From positions 307,919 to 371,918 of the forward strand of contig JAFXZE010000005.1 of NCBI GenBank assembly GCA_017541375.1: a stretch of DNA of 64,000 nt, read 5' to 3'. A program made the position numbers and the translations under genes. Positions 53,899 through 62,723 of the stretch are shown here, piece by piece (the first letter of the stretch is position 1; the number at the start of each line of letters is the position of its first letter). The stretch comes from Clostridia bacterium (GTDB lineage: Bacteria > Bacillota > Clostridia > Christensenellales > UBA1242). Below the pieces are notes generated by a model that was not told where the DNA came from, ran no database searches, and was given only the letters and a program-made list of their open reading frames with translations.

Positions 53899-55658
53899 TG
53901 CGCGGAAGAATTGTGAGAGTATCTGGTCCATTGGTTGTGGCTGATGGAATGAGAGAAGTGAGATTGTTTGATGTAGTAAACGTTGGCCCTAAGGCGCTAA
54001 TCGGTGAGGTTATCGAATTGCGTGGGGACAAAGCTTCTATCGAGGTGTATGAAAATACAGATGGATTGAGAGTGGGGGATAGTGTAGAAACACTAAATAT
54101 GCCACTCTTTGTTGAGTTGGGACCGGGACTAATGAGCAATGTTTTCGACGGAATAGGGAGGTCGCTACTCAGCATCTACGAGCATAGTGGAGACCGAATT
54201 GGCACTGGACTAGATACCATTAGGCTAGACCACAAAAAACTCTGGCACTTTACTCCGACTGTTGAGGTGGGGGCTAATGTAGCAGAGGGTGATATCTTGG
54301 GCACAGTGCAAGAAACTAGCGCTATGCTACATCGAATTTTAGTACCTGTTGGCGTAGAAGGGGTGGTAGAGACTATTGAAGAAGGGGACTTCAATATCGA
54401 CCAGCCAATAGCTGTAATCAAGACTAGTAATGGTAAAGAAAAGGTATGCATGCACACAAAGTGGCCAGTTCGTGTACCACGCCCTAAAGTAGCTAAGCTC
54501 TCGATAGATGAGCCACTGATCACAGGTCAGCGTATTATAGATACGCTTTTTCCCATAGCCAGAGGTGGTGTGGCTGCTGTACCTGGGCCATTTGGTAGTG
54601 GAAAGACAGTCGTACAGCACCAATTAGCAAAGTGGAGTGCTGCTGAGGTAGTAGTCTACATCGGGTGTGGAGAGCGTGGAAACGAGATGACTGATGTATT
54701 GCGAGAATTTCCAGAGCTCGTAGACCCCAAGACTGGTAAAGGCCTTATGGAGAGGACAATTCTCGTAGCCAATACCTCCGATATGCCAGTTGCAGCAAGG
54801 GAAGCGAGCATTTATACCGGAATAACTATTGCTGAATATTATCGTGATATGGGATATAATGTCGTAATTATGGCAGATTCTACCTCACGGTGGGCAGAGG
54901 CGCTCAGGGAGATGAGTGGAAGGCTAGAGGAAATGCCTGGAGAAGAGGGATATCCTGCGTATTTAGGTAGTAGACTTGCGGGCTTTTATGAGCGCGCTGG
55001 AAAGGTGCAGACTTTGGGAAGCGAACCTAGAGTTGGTTCAGTAACTGCGGTAGGAGCTATTTCACCACAGGGGGGAGACCTATCAGAGCCTGTTAGTCAG
55101 GCAACTTTGCGTATAGTAAAAGTATTCTGGGGCTTGAGTGCCTCATTAGCTCACAAACGCCATTTCCCTGCAATTGACTGGCTGATTAGTTATTCTGGAT
55201 ATAATGGGAAAATGGACAATTTCTACAAAACTAATGTTTCATATGAATTTCCAAAGTACAAGTCTTACATTATGCGAATGCTACAAGAAGAGGCGGAGCT
55301 TAATGAAGTGGTGCAATTGGTGGGATTTGATGTGTTGAGTGATAAAGACAAGATTACTCTCGACATTGCGCAAGTAATCAGAGAGGATTATCTTCAACAA
55401 AATGCGTTTGATGAGGTGGACACATATTCTTCTATTGAAAAGCAAAATAAAATGTTGAGAGTGCTCTACACTTATGCTACGCTGGCTAGTCAGGCTGTGG
55501 AGAATGGAATCAGCTACGAAAAAATTATAGACATAGGTAGTCGAGCTAAAATTGCGCGAATGAAATATACTCTAGAAACTGAACTTGATGAACTAGATTC
55601 CCTAGAAAGTGCGGTAAAGGCAGATTTTGCAATACTTGAGAACAAGGAGGGGATTTAG
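53898..55658 (+). CDS. ntpA: V-type ATPase catalytic subunit A
   Basis: A 586-residue ATP-hydrolysing subunit. ATG 53898 overlaps the preceding stop (TGATG), with AAGGAG at 53887-53892. Walker A is PGPFGSGKT (about 230), the arm domain lies between 110 and 190, and Walker B/neighbours are in VVIMADSTSRWAEALREMSG. The bulge region typical of A subunits (about 120-190) is present, which separates it from B. Three copies alternate with B in the head; the cell uses ATP to pump Na+ (or the reverse). Confidence 0.96.
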   Translation: MRGRIVRVSGPLVVADGMREVRLFDVVNVGPKALIGEVIELRGDKASIEVYENTDGLRVGDSVETLNMPLFVELGPGLMSNVFDGIGRSLLSIYEHSGDRIGTGLDTIRLDHKKLWHFTPTVEVGANVAEGDILGTVQETSAMLHRILVPVGVEGVVETIEEGDFNIDQPIAVIKTSNGKEKVCMHTKWPVRVPRPKVAKLSIDEPLITGQRIIDTLFPIARGGVAAVPGPFGSGKTVVQHQLAKWSAAEVVVYIGCGERGNEMTDVLREFPELVDPKTGKGLMERTILVANTSDMPVAAREASIYTGITIAEYYRDMGYNVVIMADSTSRWAEALREMSGRLEEMPGEEGYPAYLGSRLAGFYERAGKVQTLGSEPRVGSVTAVGAISPQGGDLSEPVSQATLRIVKVFWGLSASLAHKRHFPAIDWLISYSGYNGKMDNFYKTNVSYEFPKYKSYIMRMLQEEAELNEVVQLVGFDVLSDKDKITLDIAQVIREDYLQQNAFDEVDTYSSIEKQNKMLRVLYTYATLASQAVENGISYEKIIDIGSRAKIARMKYTLETELDELDSLESAVKADFAILENKEGI

Positions 55659-57032
55659 ATGATTACGGAATACAAAAATATAAAAGAAGTAGTCGGCCCA
55701 ATCATGCTTGTGAGTAATGTAGCTGGGGCTGGGTACAATGAGATAGTAGAGATAAAACAAGCCGATGGAAATATCCGCTATGGAAAAGTTCTCGAAATCA
55801 GAGGAAACGATGCGGTAGTACAGTTGTTTGAATCTGCTCAAGAATTAAAAATTGCTACTAGTAAAGTGCGTTTTTTGGGTAAACCTATGCAAGTAGGTGT
55901 GAGTAAAGAAATGCTCGGGCGAGTGTTTGATGGAATGGGGCGCGTAAAGGATGGCGATGCCGACATAATACCAGATAAATATCTCGATATAAATGGTTCG
56001 CCAATCAATCCAGTGGCACGAGATTATCCCAATCAGTTTATTCAGACTGGTATATCATCTATTGACGGGCTAAATACCCTGGTACGTGGACAGAAACTGC
56101 CCATATTTTCGATGAATGGTTTACCTCATACGGAGTTAGTTGCGCAAATTGTGCGACAGGCTAAAGTGCTGGGCGATAATGAACAATTTGCTGTAGTATT
56201 TGTGGCTATGGGAATAACGCACGAGCAGGCGGATTATTTTCTCAAAGATTTTAGCTCAAATGGAGCCATTGAGCGAACTGTGTGTGTGCTAAATCTAGCA
56301 TCAGAACCTAGTATTGAGAGAATTTCAGCTCCTCATGTTGGGTTAAGTATAGCAGAATATTTAGCATATGAATGTGATATGCAAGTTTTGGTTGTCCTTA
56401 CCGACATGACTAATTATGCTGAGGCATTGCGAGAAGTGTCGAGTGCACGAAAAGAAATCCCTGCTCGTAGAGGATATCCGGGATATCTTTATACTGATTT
56501 TGCTGGGATTTATGAGCGCGCTGGAAGAATAGCTGGCAAAAAGGGAAGTATTACACAAATTCCGATACTTACTATGCCTGATGATGATAAGACTCACCCC
56601 GTGCCAGACCTTACTGGATATATTACAGAAGGTCAAATTATGTTAGCAAGGGACTTATACAAAAAAGGCATTATGCCACCAATCGATGTGCTTAGCTCGC
56701 TATCGAGACTTAAGGATAAGGGGATAGGAGAAGGCAAAACCGCAGAATTTCACAGTAGTCTAGCTAACCAGCTTTTTGCGTGTTACGCTCGAGGTAAAGA
56801 AGCCAAGGACCTTGCTATGATTTTGGGAGAAAATGCGATTTCTCCAGCGGACAAGATTTATGCGAGTTTTGCAGAAAATTTTGAGCAAGAGTTTATTTCT
56901 CAAGGTGAGCGAGAGAATAGGTCGATATTTGATACTTTTGATATCGGGTGGAGATTGCTCAAGATTTTCCCTCGTGGGGAGTTAAAACGACTGAAGAGCA
57001 AGTATATAGATGAATATTTAAAAGGGGAATAG
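55659..57032 (+). CDS. ntpB: V-type ATPase regulatory subunit B
   Basis: A 457-residue non-catalytic nucleotide-fold subunit. It starts directly after the A stop. It lacks a P-loop GxxxxGK(T/S), as expected for B; the corresponding segment is [18 protein letters not shown]. Typical stretches include [34 protein letters not shown] and [21 protein letters not shown] contributes the Arg finger (in [13 protein letters not shown] region) to the A active site. Confidence 0.96.
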   Translation: MITEYKNIKEVVGPIMLVSNVAGAGYNEIVEIKQADGNIRYGKVLEIRGNDAVVQLFESAQELKIATSKVRFLGKPMQVGVSKEMLGRVFDGMGRVKDGDADIIPDKYLDINGSPINPVARDYPNQFIQTGISSIDGLNTLVRGQKLPIFSMNGLPHTELVAQIVRQAKVLGDNEQFAVVFVAMGITHEQADYFLKDFSSNGAIERTVCVLNLASEPSIERISAPHVGLSIAEYLAYECDMQVLVVLTDMTNYAEALREVSSARKEIPARRGYPGYLYTDFAGIYERAGRIAGKKGSITQIPILTMPDDDKTHPVPDLTGYITEGQIMLARDLYKKGIMPPIDVLSSLSRLKDKGIGEGKTAEFHSSLANQLFACYARGKEAKDLAMILGENAISPADKIYASFAENFEQEFISQGERENRSIFDTFDIGWRLLKIFPRGELKRLKSKYIDEYLKGE

Positions 57033-57033
57033 A

Positions 57034-57672
57034 GTGGCAGAAATCAACGTGAATCCGACTCGTATGGAACTGCGAAAAACGAAAGCAAAGTTAAAGACTG
57101 CAAACAAAGGTCACAAGTTGCTAAAGGATAAGACCAACGAGTTAATACGTAATTTTTATTCTATAGTGCGTCAAGCCAAGGAAGTGCGACTTGATGTGGA
57201 AAAGAAACTAAAACACATCTTTGAGCTTTATGCAGTGGCAAAAACTAGGTTATCTAGCGCTGAGATAGACCTACTATTTGCGCTGCCTACTCATGTAGTC
57301 AGCCTAAATTGTGGTGTGGGCGCTATAATGAGCACCGAAGTGCCAAATATCGAGATTCACGAAGATATATTAGATAAAAATTTACCTTATTCACCACTTA
57401 GTTCAACCTCAACTATGGACAAAACCGTAGCAGAGTTTTACGAGGTTTTTCCTCATATTATCAAGTTAGCTGAGCTCGAAAAATCTGCATTTATGCTGGC
57501 TAATGAAATAGAAAAATGTAAGCGTAGAGTAAATGCTATTGAACACATCTTCATGCCTCGATATGAAGAGATTATCTCTGAAATCTCAATGAAACTCAAT
57601 GAGGCCGAGCGAAGTAATACCGCAAAACTTATGAAATTAAAAGGCGACCCTCTTGAAATGGAAGATGAATAG
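57034..57672 (+). CDS. ntpD: V-type ATPase central stalk subunit D
   Basis: A 212-residue axle subunit. Start GTG 57034, one base after the B stop, with AAAAGGGG before it. The N-terminus has the conserved NVNPTRMELRKTKAKLKTA; two long antiparallel coiled-coil helices follow and the C-terminal helix has NAIEHIFMPRYEEIISEI. It couples rotation to the membrane ring. It is the last gene of the operon; a terminator-like hairpin follows. No separate subunit is missing from the nine-gene set. Confidence 0.94.
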   Translation: MAEINVNPTRMELRKTKAKLKTANKGHKLLKDKTNELIRNFYSIVRQAKEVRLDVEKKLKHIFELYAVAKTRLSSAEIDLLFALPTHVVSLNCGVGAIMSTEVPNIEIHEDILDKNLPYSPLSSTSTMDKTVAEFYEVFPHIIKLAELEKSAFMLANEIEKCKRRVNAIEHIFMPRYEEIISEISMKLNEAERSNTAKLMKLKGDPLEMEDE

Positions 57673-57679
57673 AACAATG

Positions 57680-57706
57680 AAGATTGAAATTTTTTCAGTC
57701 TTTTTA
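57680..57706 (+). terminator. V-ATPase operon terminator
   Basis: AAGATTGAA (57680-57688) / TTCAGTCTT (57694-57702), one G-U pair, followed by TTT. A moderate terminator. Confidence 0.55.
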
Positions 57707-57747
57707 ATTTTAAGCGTTGGTTGTCTTTGCAAATAAGTGTAATTTGC

Positions 57748-57777
57748 TTGACAAAGTGATTTTAATTGGTGCAAAAT
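57748..57777 (+). promoter_or_regulatory. Possible promoter of the ClC gene
   Basis: TTGACA (57748-57753), 18-bp spacer, CAAAAT (57772-57777). The -10 is poor. Confidence 0.35.
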
Positions 57778-57806
57778 TAAGCGGAATATATAAAATTGGA
57801 GGAAAT

Positions 57807-59393
57807 ATGAGTCAGATTGGAATGCGGCTAAAAAATGAATATTTGCCTGCAACAATGGGTGCTGTTACCATTGGTATAATAGTGGGAATAATTGTGGCAT
57901 TATTTAACATTTGTTTAAATTTTTTGTCAAATACAGCGGTGACTATTTACACTTACGTGCAAGAGAATTGGTACATGGTACCCATATTTTTGGCGGGGTT
58001 AATTATCTTAGCGGTGAGTATGGCGTATATTCATAAAAAGCGCCCGCAGGTGCGAGGTGGCGGAATGCCTCAGACCATAGCTCTTAGCAAAGGTGAAGTA
58101 AAGTTTAAGTGGTATCAGGTACTGTGGAGCAATATTGTATGTAGTTTTATGAGCTTTTTTGCGGGGCTTCCTGTGGGAGCTGAGGGACCAAGTATGTTTG
58201 TTGGTGCATCAAGTGCTAATGGGGTATGGAAAACTTGTAAATATCGTCCATTTATGCGAAAATATCTAATAACTGCCGGTGCTAGTAGTGGGCTTGCTGC
58301 CACTTTTAATGCACCTCTTGCTGGAATTTTGTTTGCAATAGAAAAAATTCACCGTAAATTTAGTCCTTTGCTTCTTTACATCGTAGGTATTGCAGTAATA
58401 TTTAGCACAATAGTTTTTCACTTATTGGACATTTTGCTAGGTAGTAGTATCGAACCCTTTTTTAACTTTTCATTTTTGAGTGTTTTTCCGTTTGAATACT
58501 TTTGGGTTTTAATTATTCTAGGATTAGCTATTGGAGTTTCTGCTGTTATTTTTCAGCTAATTCTTACCAAAACTCAGAGCTTTACAGACAAACATACAAA
58601 AGGGTTTCCTTATTGGATAAGATTGATTTGTGCGTTTGTGTTTACTGGAGTGATTGGATTATTTTTTATAGATGCCATTACTGGTGGTAGAGGGCTTATT
58701 GAAAAGGTTTCTAGCGCAGATTTTTCTCTCCAACTCATTGGGATTTTGTTACTAATTAAGCTGTTTCTTATCACTGTATGCTACAATAGTGGGGCGACGG
58801 GGGGTTTGTTTATACCATCTCTTTGTATAGGAGCTTTAGTCGGTGGATTATGTGGACACTTATTTATGATATGTGGACTTCCATCTGAATACTATACCTC
58901 TATTGTTTGTTTTTCGATGTTGGGTTTTCTTACTGGTATGACACATGCACCCATGTCATCACTGGTGCTTCTTATTGAAATGACTGGGTTTACCGGTAAT
59001 CTGCTTTCGTGTGGGATAGTTATAGTGGCAGCATACACTATTGCGCTCGTGCTTAGACCAAAATCACTTTATGAAGAGCAAGTAGATAGGTTGGTAAAAA
59101 ATACTGGATATAATGAGAGCGAACCAGCTAAAACAAAGCATATCGAGGTCACAGAAAAATCAGTCCTCATCAATAAACGAGTTAGTGATATCTTTTTACC
59201 ACAATCTGTGGCAATCAGTTCCATTACTCGAAATGATAAAAAAATTGTATCCGATTCGGAAACTCGATTTCGGGTGGGGGATAAGGTGCAATTTATCTAT
59301 CAAGGTGCATGCAAAGAAAAGGTGGGAATGTATCTAAAAGACATTGCAGGTAAGCCAAAGACCGAGGAAATATGGGATTTTGAAGGACAATAG
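57807..59393 (+). CDS. ClC family chloride channel/exchanger with TrkA-C domain
   Basis: A 528-residue ClC protein; ATG 57807 follows GGAGG. The selectivity segments are GGGMPQ (the GSGIP motif), GAEGPSMFVGASS (GxEGP, gating Glu kept) and GGLFIPSLCIGALVGG. About 16 membrane-embedded helices end near 440. Residues 460-525 form a TrkA-C/RCK-C-like cytoplasmic domain (VSDIFLPQSVAISSITRND, then FRVGDKVQFIY), which probably senses a ligand. Likely a Cl-/H+ antiporter or channel. It stands beside the V-ATPase genes and could offset charge from its pump, which is inference. Confidence 0.9.
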   Translation: MSQIGMRLKNEYLPATMGAVTIGIIVGIIVALFNICLNFLSNTAVTIYTYVQENWYMVPIFLAGLIILAVSMAYIHKKRPQVRGGGMPQTIALSKGEVKFKWYQVLWSNIVCSFMSFFAGLPVGAEGPSMFVGASSANGVWKTCKYRPFMRKYLITAGASSGLAATFNAPLAGILFAIEKIHRKFSPLLLYIVGIAVIFSTIVFHLLDILLGSSIEPFFNFSFLSVFPFEYFWVLIILGLAIGVSAVIFQLILTKTQSFTDKHTKGFPYWIRLICAFVFTGVIGLFFIDAITGGRGLIEKVSSADFSLQLIGILLLIKLFLITVCYNSGATGGLFIPSLCIGALVGGLCGHLFMICGLPSEYYTSIVCFSMLGFLTGMTHAPMSSLVLLIEMTGFTGNLLSCGIVIVAAYTIALVLRPKSLYEEQVDRLVKNTGYNESEPAKTKHIEVTEKSVLINKRVSDIFLPQSVAISSITRNDKKIVSDSETRFRVGDKVQFIYQGACKEKVGMYLKDIAGKPKTEEIWDFEGQ

Positions 59394-59401
59394 GGAGATT
59401 T

Positions 59402-59444
59402 TTACCAAAAAGAGTGTCTAATTAAAGACCCTCTCTTTTGGTAA
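59402..59444. terminator. Long hairpin between convergent genes
   Basis: TTACCAAAAAGAG / CTCTTTTGGTAA (one base unequal) with an inner stem GTC/GAC. No poly-T behind the plus strand stem; it may end transcription from either side by its internal T/A tracts. Confidence 0.5.
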
Positions 59445-59496
59445 TTACTTAGTTATCTCTTCTTTTAGAGTTTTATATCCAGTTTCTCTTCGTTGT

Positions 59497-60036
59497 TTAT
59501 GAGCGAATAGGCCTTTCCACTTCTGTTTCGTTTTTATTCAATTTGGGGTTTAATATAGCTAACTTTTTTTGGGCTTTAGATTTTTCATTTTCCATCATTT
59601 TTTCACATAAATCTACAATGTATTTTGGTGATAAACGCTCAAAAGTATCTACACCATCTATTAAAAATATCTTTGCCTTTACTCCGCTAAGGTGAGCAAC
59701 GTTAAGTATAGTTTTATAGCTCAATGTTTTACAATAGGTGTGTGGAGCCTTAGGGTCTAAACCATAATCTTTTAATATTTTTAGACATACTTGCTCTTGT
59801 GTATTTGCTGAAGTGCGATTTTGGGGAAGTTTATAAACTTTGTTTGACCTCAAATCTTCGATTTTTGTCGCCGCAGAAATAGGCAAAAATGGTATTATTT
59901 CGTAATACAACAGTCCACGCTCTTGCTGAGGATCTACATATTTATAGCATAGCAAAAATGACACGTTTTGTGGATTAATAGTTTCTAAATTTTTATCTAT
60001 TTTGTTTAGTGTTTTACTTACTTCTTTCTCAATCAT
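59497..60036 (-). CDS. Hypothetical protein, paralog of the 60134 gene
   Basis: A 179-residue soluble protein, not recognised. It shares an ordered set of short motifs with its neighbour: FLLCYKYVDPQQERGLLYYE (neighbour: FCYKPIEEKEDFYYYLVIPY), KIEDLRSNKVYKLP (neighbour: LIKDLRTNKSFFTP), a segment of the type YGLDPKAPHTYCKTLSYKTI (neighbour: YGIIPDKDTKCFPLSFYRTI), and a 'Dxx(Q/E)xhSxxxxxDIV..C' helix near the end. So both are copies of one family. No enzyme motif is visible. It has its own promoter on the minus strand, TTGACA-N17-TATAGT. Confidence 0.6.
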   Translation of the reverse strand: MIEKEVSKTLNKIDKNLETINPQNVSFLLCYKYVDPQQERGLLYYEIIPFLPISAATKIEDLRSNKVYKLPQNRTSANTQEQVCLKILKDYGLDPKAPHTYCKTLSYKTILNVAHLSGVKAKIFLIDGVDTFERLSPKYIVDLCEKMMENEKSKAQKKLAILNPKLNKNETEVERPIRS

Positions 60037-60065
60037 GACAAATCCCTCTTCTATAGTTTGACTAA

Positions 60066-60094
60066 ACTATAGCATAAGATGCTTATTTTGTCAA
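60066..60094 (-). promoter_or_regulatory. Promoter of the 59497 gene with dyad in spacer
   Basis: On the minus strand TTGACA (plus 60089-60094), 17-bp spacer, TATAGT (plus 60066-60071). AGCAT / ATGCT arms (60071-60083) lie inside the spacer. The start TTGACAAAATA is shared with the next promoter. Confidence 0.6.
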
Positions 60095-60101
60095 TACTAA
60101 A

Positions 60102-60128
60102 TAAAAAACTAGGGGATATCCTAGTTTT
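60102..60128 (-). terminator. Terminator of the 60134 gene
   Basis: AAAACTAGG (60105-60113) / CCTAGTTTT (60120-60128), with an A tract on the plus strand, i.e. U tract on the minus-strand RNA. Confidence 0.75.
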
Positions 60129-60133
60129 ATTTT

Positions 60134-60655
60134 TTATCTATTCATTTCAGTTGGAGCTTGTGTTTTTTGTTTTTGAATATTTTGATAATAGTAGTGATTT
60201 GTTATTTGATCACAAACTCCTACAATATCTGATGTGTGCATACGCATACTAGAAAATTGTTCTATATCAAATGAATATGCCTTTTTCAAGTAACTGTCAG
60301 CCACAATGCCAGACTTACAGGCTTGTCCTATAGTGCGATAAAAACTTAGAGGGAAGCATTTTGTGTCTTTATCTGGAATGATACCATAGTGGGTTAGTAA
60401 ACCTCTATATTTTTTTGCATAATAATCGTCTTGTAAAGTATCTTCTGCTGGAGTAAAGAAAGATTTGTTAGTTCTCAAATCTTTGATTAGGGTATGGTTG
60501 TCATTAGCTGTGTATGGTATAACCAAGTAGTAATAAAAATCTTCCTTTTCTTCTATCGGTTTATAGCAAAATAAGCAATAAATATCATTTACATCCAAAA
60601 AATCATCCAAACACTTGTTTGCTTTTGCTTTAGCTTTCATTTCTTCAAAAGTCAT
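60134..60655 (-). CDS. Hypothetical protein, paralog of the 59497 gene
   Basis: A 173-residue soluble protein; ATG 60655 has AAAGGAG seven bases ahead, while the ATG at 60661 is too near. It has the same motif order as the 59497 product: a 'CYKP' strand with YYYLVIPY, DLRTNKSFF, YGIIPDKDTKCFPLSFYRTI, and a helix ending VGVCDQIT. A His/Tyr-rich tail follows. Function is unknown. Each copy has its own promoter and the two are separated by a terminator, so they may be expressed at different times. Confidence 0.6.
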   Translation of the reverse strand: MTFEEMKAKAKANKCLDDFLDVNDIYCLFCYKPIEEKEDFYYYLVIPYTANDNHTLIKDLRTNKSFFTPAEDTLQDDYYAKKYRGLLTHYGIIPDKDTKCFPLSFYRTIGQACKSGIVADSYLKKAYSFDIEQFSSMRMHTSDIVGVCDQITNHYYYQNIQKQKTQAPTEMNR

Positions 60656-60674
60656 ATTCATTCTCCTTTCACTA

Positions 60675-60703
60675 AAACTAACACGAAAGCGATATTTTGT
60701 CAA
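60675..60703 (-). promoter_or_regulatory. Promoter of the 60134 gene
   Basis: Minus strand TTGACA (plus 60698-60703), 17-bp spacer, TAGTTT (plus 60675-60680), with TG extended. Confidence 0.45.
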
Positions 60704-60764
60704 GGAAAATCAATGTATAAAAATATGATTAAAGATAAAAAATTCAATTTGAAATTATCTATTT

Positions 60765-61289
60765 TTATAATACAAAGGTGTAAAAAACTTCATCATACTC
60801 CATCCCCAGTTTTTCAAAGGATTGAGTATAATTATCCAGTTTACCGCCCCATTTTTCATAAACTTTTCGAGCTTTTAGGTTGTCTTTGAATACAGCAATG
60901 ACAAATTTTGTAGCTCCATTTTCTTTGGCCCAATTTATAAATAAATTTTTAAACATGGAGCCAATGCCTTGCTTTTGGTATTGGGGATGAATGTATAGCC
61001 CCATGATTTCTGCAAAGCCTTTATCATTGTAGTGTGAGTAGTTAGATTTTAAAGTGGCACTCATAAAGCCAACAGGCTTTTTATCTATTTCTGCTACTAA
61101 GTTTATTCGTGATGGATCTTTGGCAACAAAATCGCTAAAAGATTTGAGCCACAAGTTTTTTTCTCTTTCATCAAAAACTTGTTGGGGAAAAATATGTTTA
61201 TATGCATCTCTCCAAACTAAATTATGTAAATCACAATATTCCTTTTCATCTGACAACTGTAGAGGTCTAATGTTAATTTTTTTATTCAT
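60765..61289 (-). CDS. GNAT family N-acetyltransferase
   Basis: A 174-residue enzyme that transfers acetyl from acetyl-CoA to an amine, acceptor unknown. The N-terminal part has PLQLSDEKEYCDLHNLVWRD; the acetyl-CoA loop is HPQYQKQGIGSMFKNL (Q/RxxGxG/A) near residues 97-112. A following FVIAVFKDNLKARKVYEKWG is the classical GNAT C-terminal helix and beta bulge. The ribosome binding site (AAAGGAG) precedes ATG 61289. It follows the 61320 GNAT gene by 30 bp in the same direction, so they may be co-transcribed. Confidence 0.9.
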   Translation of the reverse strand: MNKKINIRPLQLSDEKEYCDLHNLVWRDAYKHIFPQQVFDEREKNLWLKSFSDFVAKDPSRINLVAEIDKKPVGFMSATLKSNYSHYNDKGFAEIMGLYIHPQYQKQGIGSMFKNLFINWAKENGATKFVIAVFKDNLKARKVYEKWGGKLDNYTQSFEKLGMEYDEVFYTFVL

Positions 61290-61319
61290 AATTCTCCTTT
61301 TTGTAAATTTAGGTGATAT

Positions 61320-61856
61320 TTATTCTTTGATAGATTTAGGTATGGATTTTGTATGGTTTGGGGATAGGGAATAGTAAACTAATTCTTCGTCTCTATGTGT
61401 TTCTTTAAATCCTAGGCTAAGATAGAGTTTTTGAGCAGAAAGGTTATCAATACTAGTGTGTAATTGTGCAGAAACATCGAGCTTCTCTAAGCCTTGTTTT
61501 AGTACTTTGGATGCAAGTCCACGCTTTCGGTGGCTGATTACAGTTTCAACTCCATCGATATAGCACGAATTATCTTGCATAGTAAAACAGGCGATGGAGT
61601 ATATCCTATCATCATAAGCAATCGATAAGAAAAATTTATCATGAAACTCTTCAAAATTATCTTTATATTCATTAAATATGCTATTGTATCTATTAGCTTT
61701 TATTTCCTCAAAGTTTTCTCGAGTAAGATTAAATCTTCCTTTGGTGCATTCTCTGAGGTTATCAAAGTCATCAAAATTATACACAAACCCGATATTATCT
61801 TTGAAAAATTTTTCATTTTTGTTAAATTCATTTTCACTAATAATAGCAAATTTCAT
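61320..61856 (-). CDS. GNAT family N-acetyltransferase
   Basis: A 178-residue protein starting MKFAIISENEFNKNEKFF behind AAGGAGG; the in-frame codons further up run into the tRNA-Lys gene and are not used. The core has YIDGVETVISHRKRGLASKV, i.e. the RxxGxA acetyl-CoA loop, and the ASIDNLSAQKLYLSLGF-type end (residues about 135-152). Substrate unknown. It is the first gene of a likely two-gene unit with the 60765 GNAT gene. Confidence 0.88.
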   Translation of the reverse strand: MKFAIISENEFNKNEKFFKDNIGFVYNFDDFDNLRECTKGRFNLTRENFEEIKANRYNSIFNEYKDNFEEFHDKFFLSIAYDDRIYSIACFTMQDNSCYIDGVETVISHRKRGLASKVLKQGLEKLDVSAQLHTSIDNLSAQKLYLSLGFKETHRDEELVYYSLSPNHTKSIPKSIKE

Positions 61857-61875
61857 ATATACCTCCTTATCAAAC

Positions 61876-61898
61876 AAAAAAGTATGCAAAAAGCATAC
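61876..61898 (-). terminator. Terminator of the tRNA cluster
   Basis: GTATGC (61882-61887) / GCATAC (61893-61898); on the minus strand the stem is followed by a T tract (A tract 61876-61881). Confidence 0.7.
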
Positions 61899-61901
61899 CT
61901 T

Positions 61902-61977
61902 TGGTGACCCAACCGCGACTCGAACGCGGGACAACTTGATTAAAAGTCAAGTGCTCTACCTACTGAGCTATTGGGCC
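61902..61977 (-). tRNA. tRNA-Lys (anticodon TTT)
   Basis: A 76-base cloverleaf on the minus strand with encoded CCA. D-arm AGCTCAGTAGGTAGAGC, anticodon stem-loop CTTGACTTTTAATCAAG, T-arm with GTTCGAGTC. Last tRNA of the cluster. Confidence 0.95.
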
Positions 61978-62001
61978 ATGTATAACCAAATAATTGGTTG
62001 A

Positions 62002-62076
62002 TGGCAGGGGTGGCAGGATTCGAACCTACGCATGCTAGAGTCAAAGTCTAGTGCCTTACCGCTTGGCTACACCCCT
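62002..62076 (-). tRNA. tRNA-Gln (anticodon TTG)
   Basis: A 75-base minus-strand cloverleaf with CCA. Anticodon stem-loop CTAGACTTTGACTCTAG; T-arm has GGTTCGAATCC. It shares most of its body with the next tRNA-Gln, including the D-arm GCCAAGCGGTAAGGC. Confidence 0.95.
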
Positions 62077-62109
62077 AAATAATTCGGGACTTACACTTGC
62101 GTTGCCCAT

Positions 62110-62184
62110 TGGCAGGGGTAGTAGGATTCGAACCCACGAATGCTTGAGTCAGAGTCAAGTGCCTTACCGCTTGGCGATACCCCT
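62110..62184 (-). tRNA. tRNA-Gln (anticodon CTG)
   Basis: A 75-base minus-strand cloverleaf with CCA. Anticodon stem-loop CTTGACTCTGACTCAAG, so anticodon CTG. D-arm identical to the TTG isoacceptor, indicating a local duplication with anticodon change. Confidence 0.93.
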
Positions 62185-62212
62185 TCGCTAAGCAAATGCT
62201 TGCTTTAATTAA

Positions 62213-62289
62213 TGGGGTGAACAGTGAGGCTCGAACTCACGACCTCCAGGGCCACAACCTGGCGCTCCACCAGCTGAGCTATATCCACC
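62213..62289 (-). tRNA. tRNA-His (anticodon GTG)
   Basis: A 77-base minus-strand cloverleaf with CCA. Anticodon stem-loop CCAGGTTGTGGCCCTGG. The extra G at -1 is encoded and faces C73, the identity element for histidyl-tRNA synthetase. Confidence 0.94.
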
Positions 62290-62346
62290 ATAACAAAAAA
62301 TCATGCACTTTTGTTAACAAAGCACACTATAGTAAAGTGTGCTTAT

Positions 62347-62423
62347 TGGTGCACCCAGAGAGACTCGAACCCCCAACCTTCACCTTAGAAGGGTGTTGCT
62401 CTATCCTATTGAGCTATGGGTGC
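62347..62423 (-). tRNA. tRNA-Arg (anticodon TCT)
   Basis: A 77-base minus-strand cloverleaf with CCA. The anticodon loop reads CTTCTAA, anticodon TCT for AGA codons. The outer pair of the anticodon stem appears to be an A-A mismatch. First gene of the five-tRNA transcript. Confidence 0.92.
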
Positions 62424-62723
62424 AAGACCTCCATACTCTATGGTTGACTTACATAAGTCACCTAGATATATTATCATATTTTATTTTTTTAGTCAACATA
62501 TATTTACAAAGTTTTTAAAAAATTTTTAGTTTGGTTAGCGATTTAGCAAAAAAAAATGTTTTGAATTTAGTTTTATATAGTGTCATTTAAATAAATAGTT
62601 GCATATAAAATATTTTAGTTTCATTTTTGTGTTTATTTTTGTCAAATTTTTTCATAATTTGACGCAATTTAGTTGACAATTATTCATAAAAATGTAACAC
62701 TACTTGCGTTAAGGAGGTGCGTT
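62424..62723. other. AT-rich intergenic stretch with promoter
   Basis: About 300 bp between the tRNA cluster and the right-edge gene, very AT-rich, without a frame that has a ribosome binding site. TTGACA (62673-62678) with TG-extended TAACAC (62695-62700) is a likely promoter for the 62724 gene. The tRNA promoter on the minus strand should lie near 62440-62480 but no clear boxes were identified. Confidence 0.45.

Noticed and set aside
61856..61934. Longer version of the 61320 GNAT gene starting at 61934
   Set aside because: The extension runs through the tRNA-Lys gene and terminator; AAGGAGG before 61856 gives the true start.
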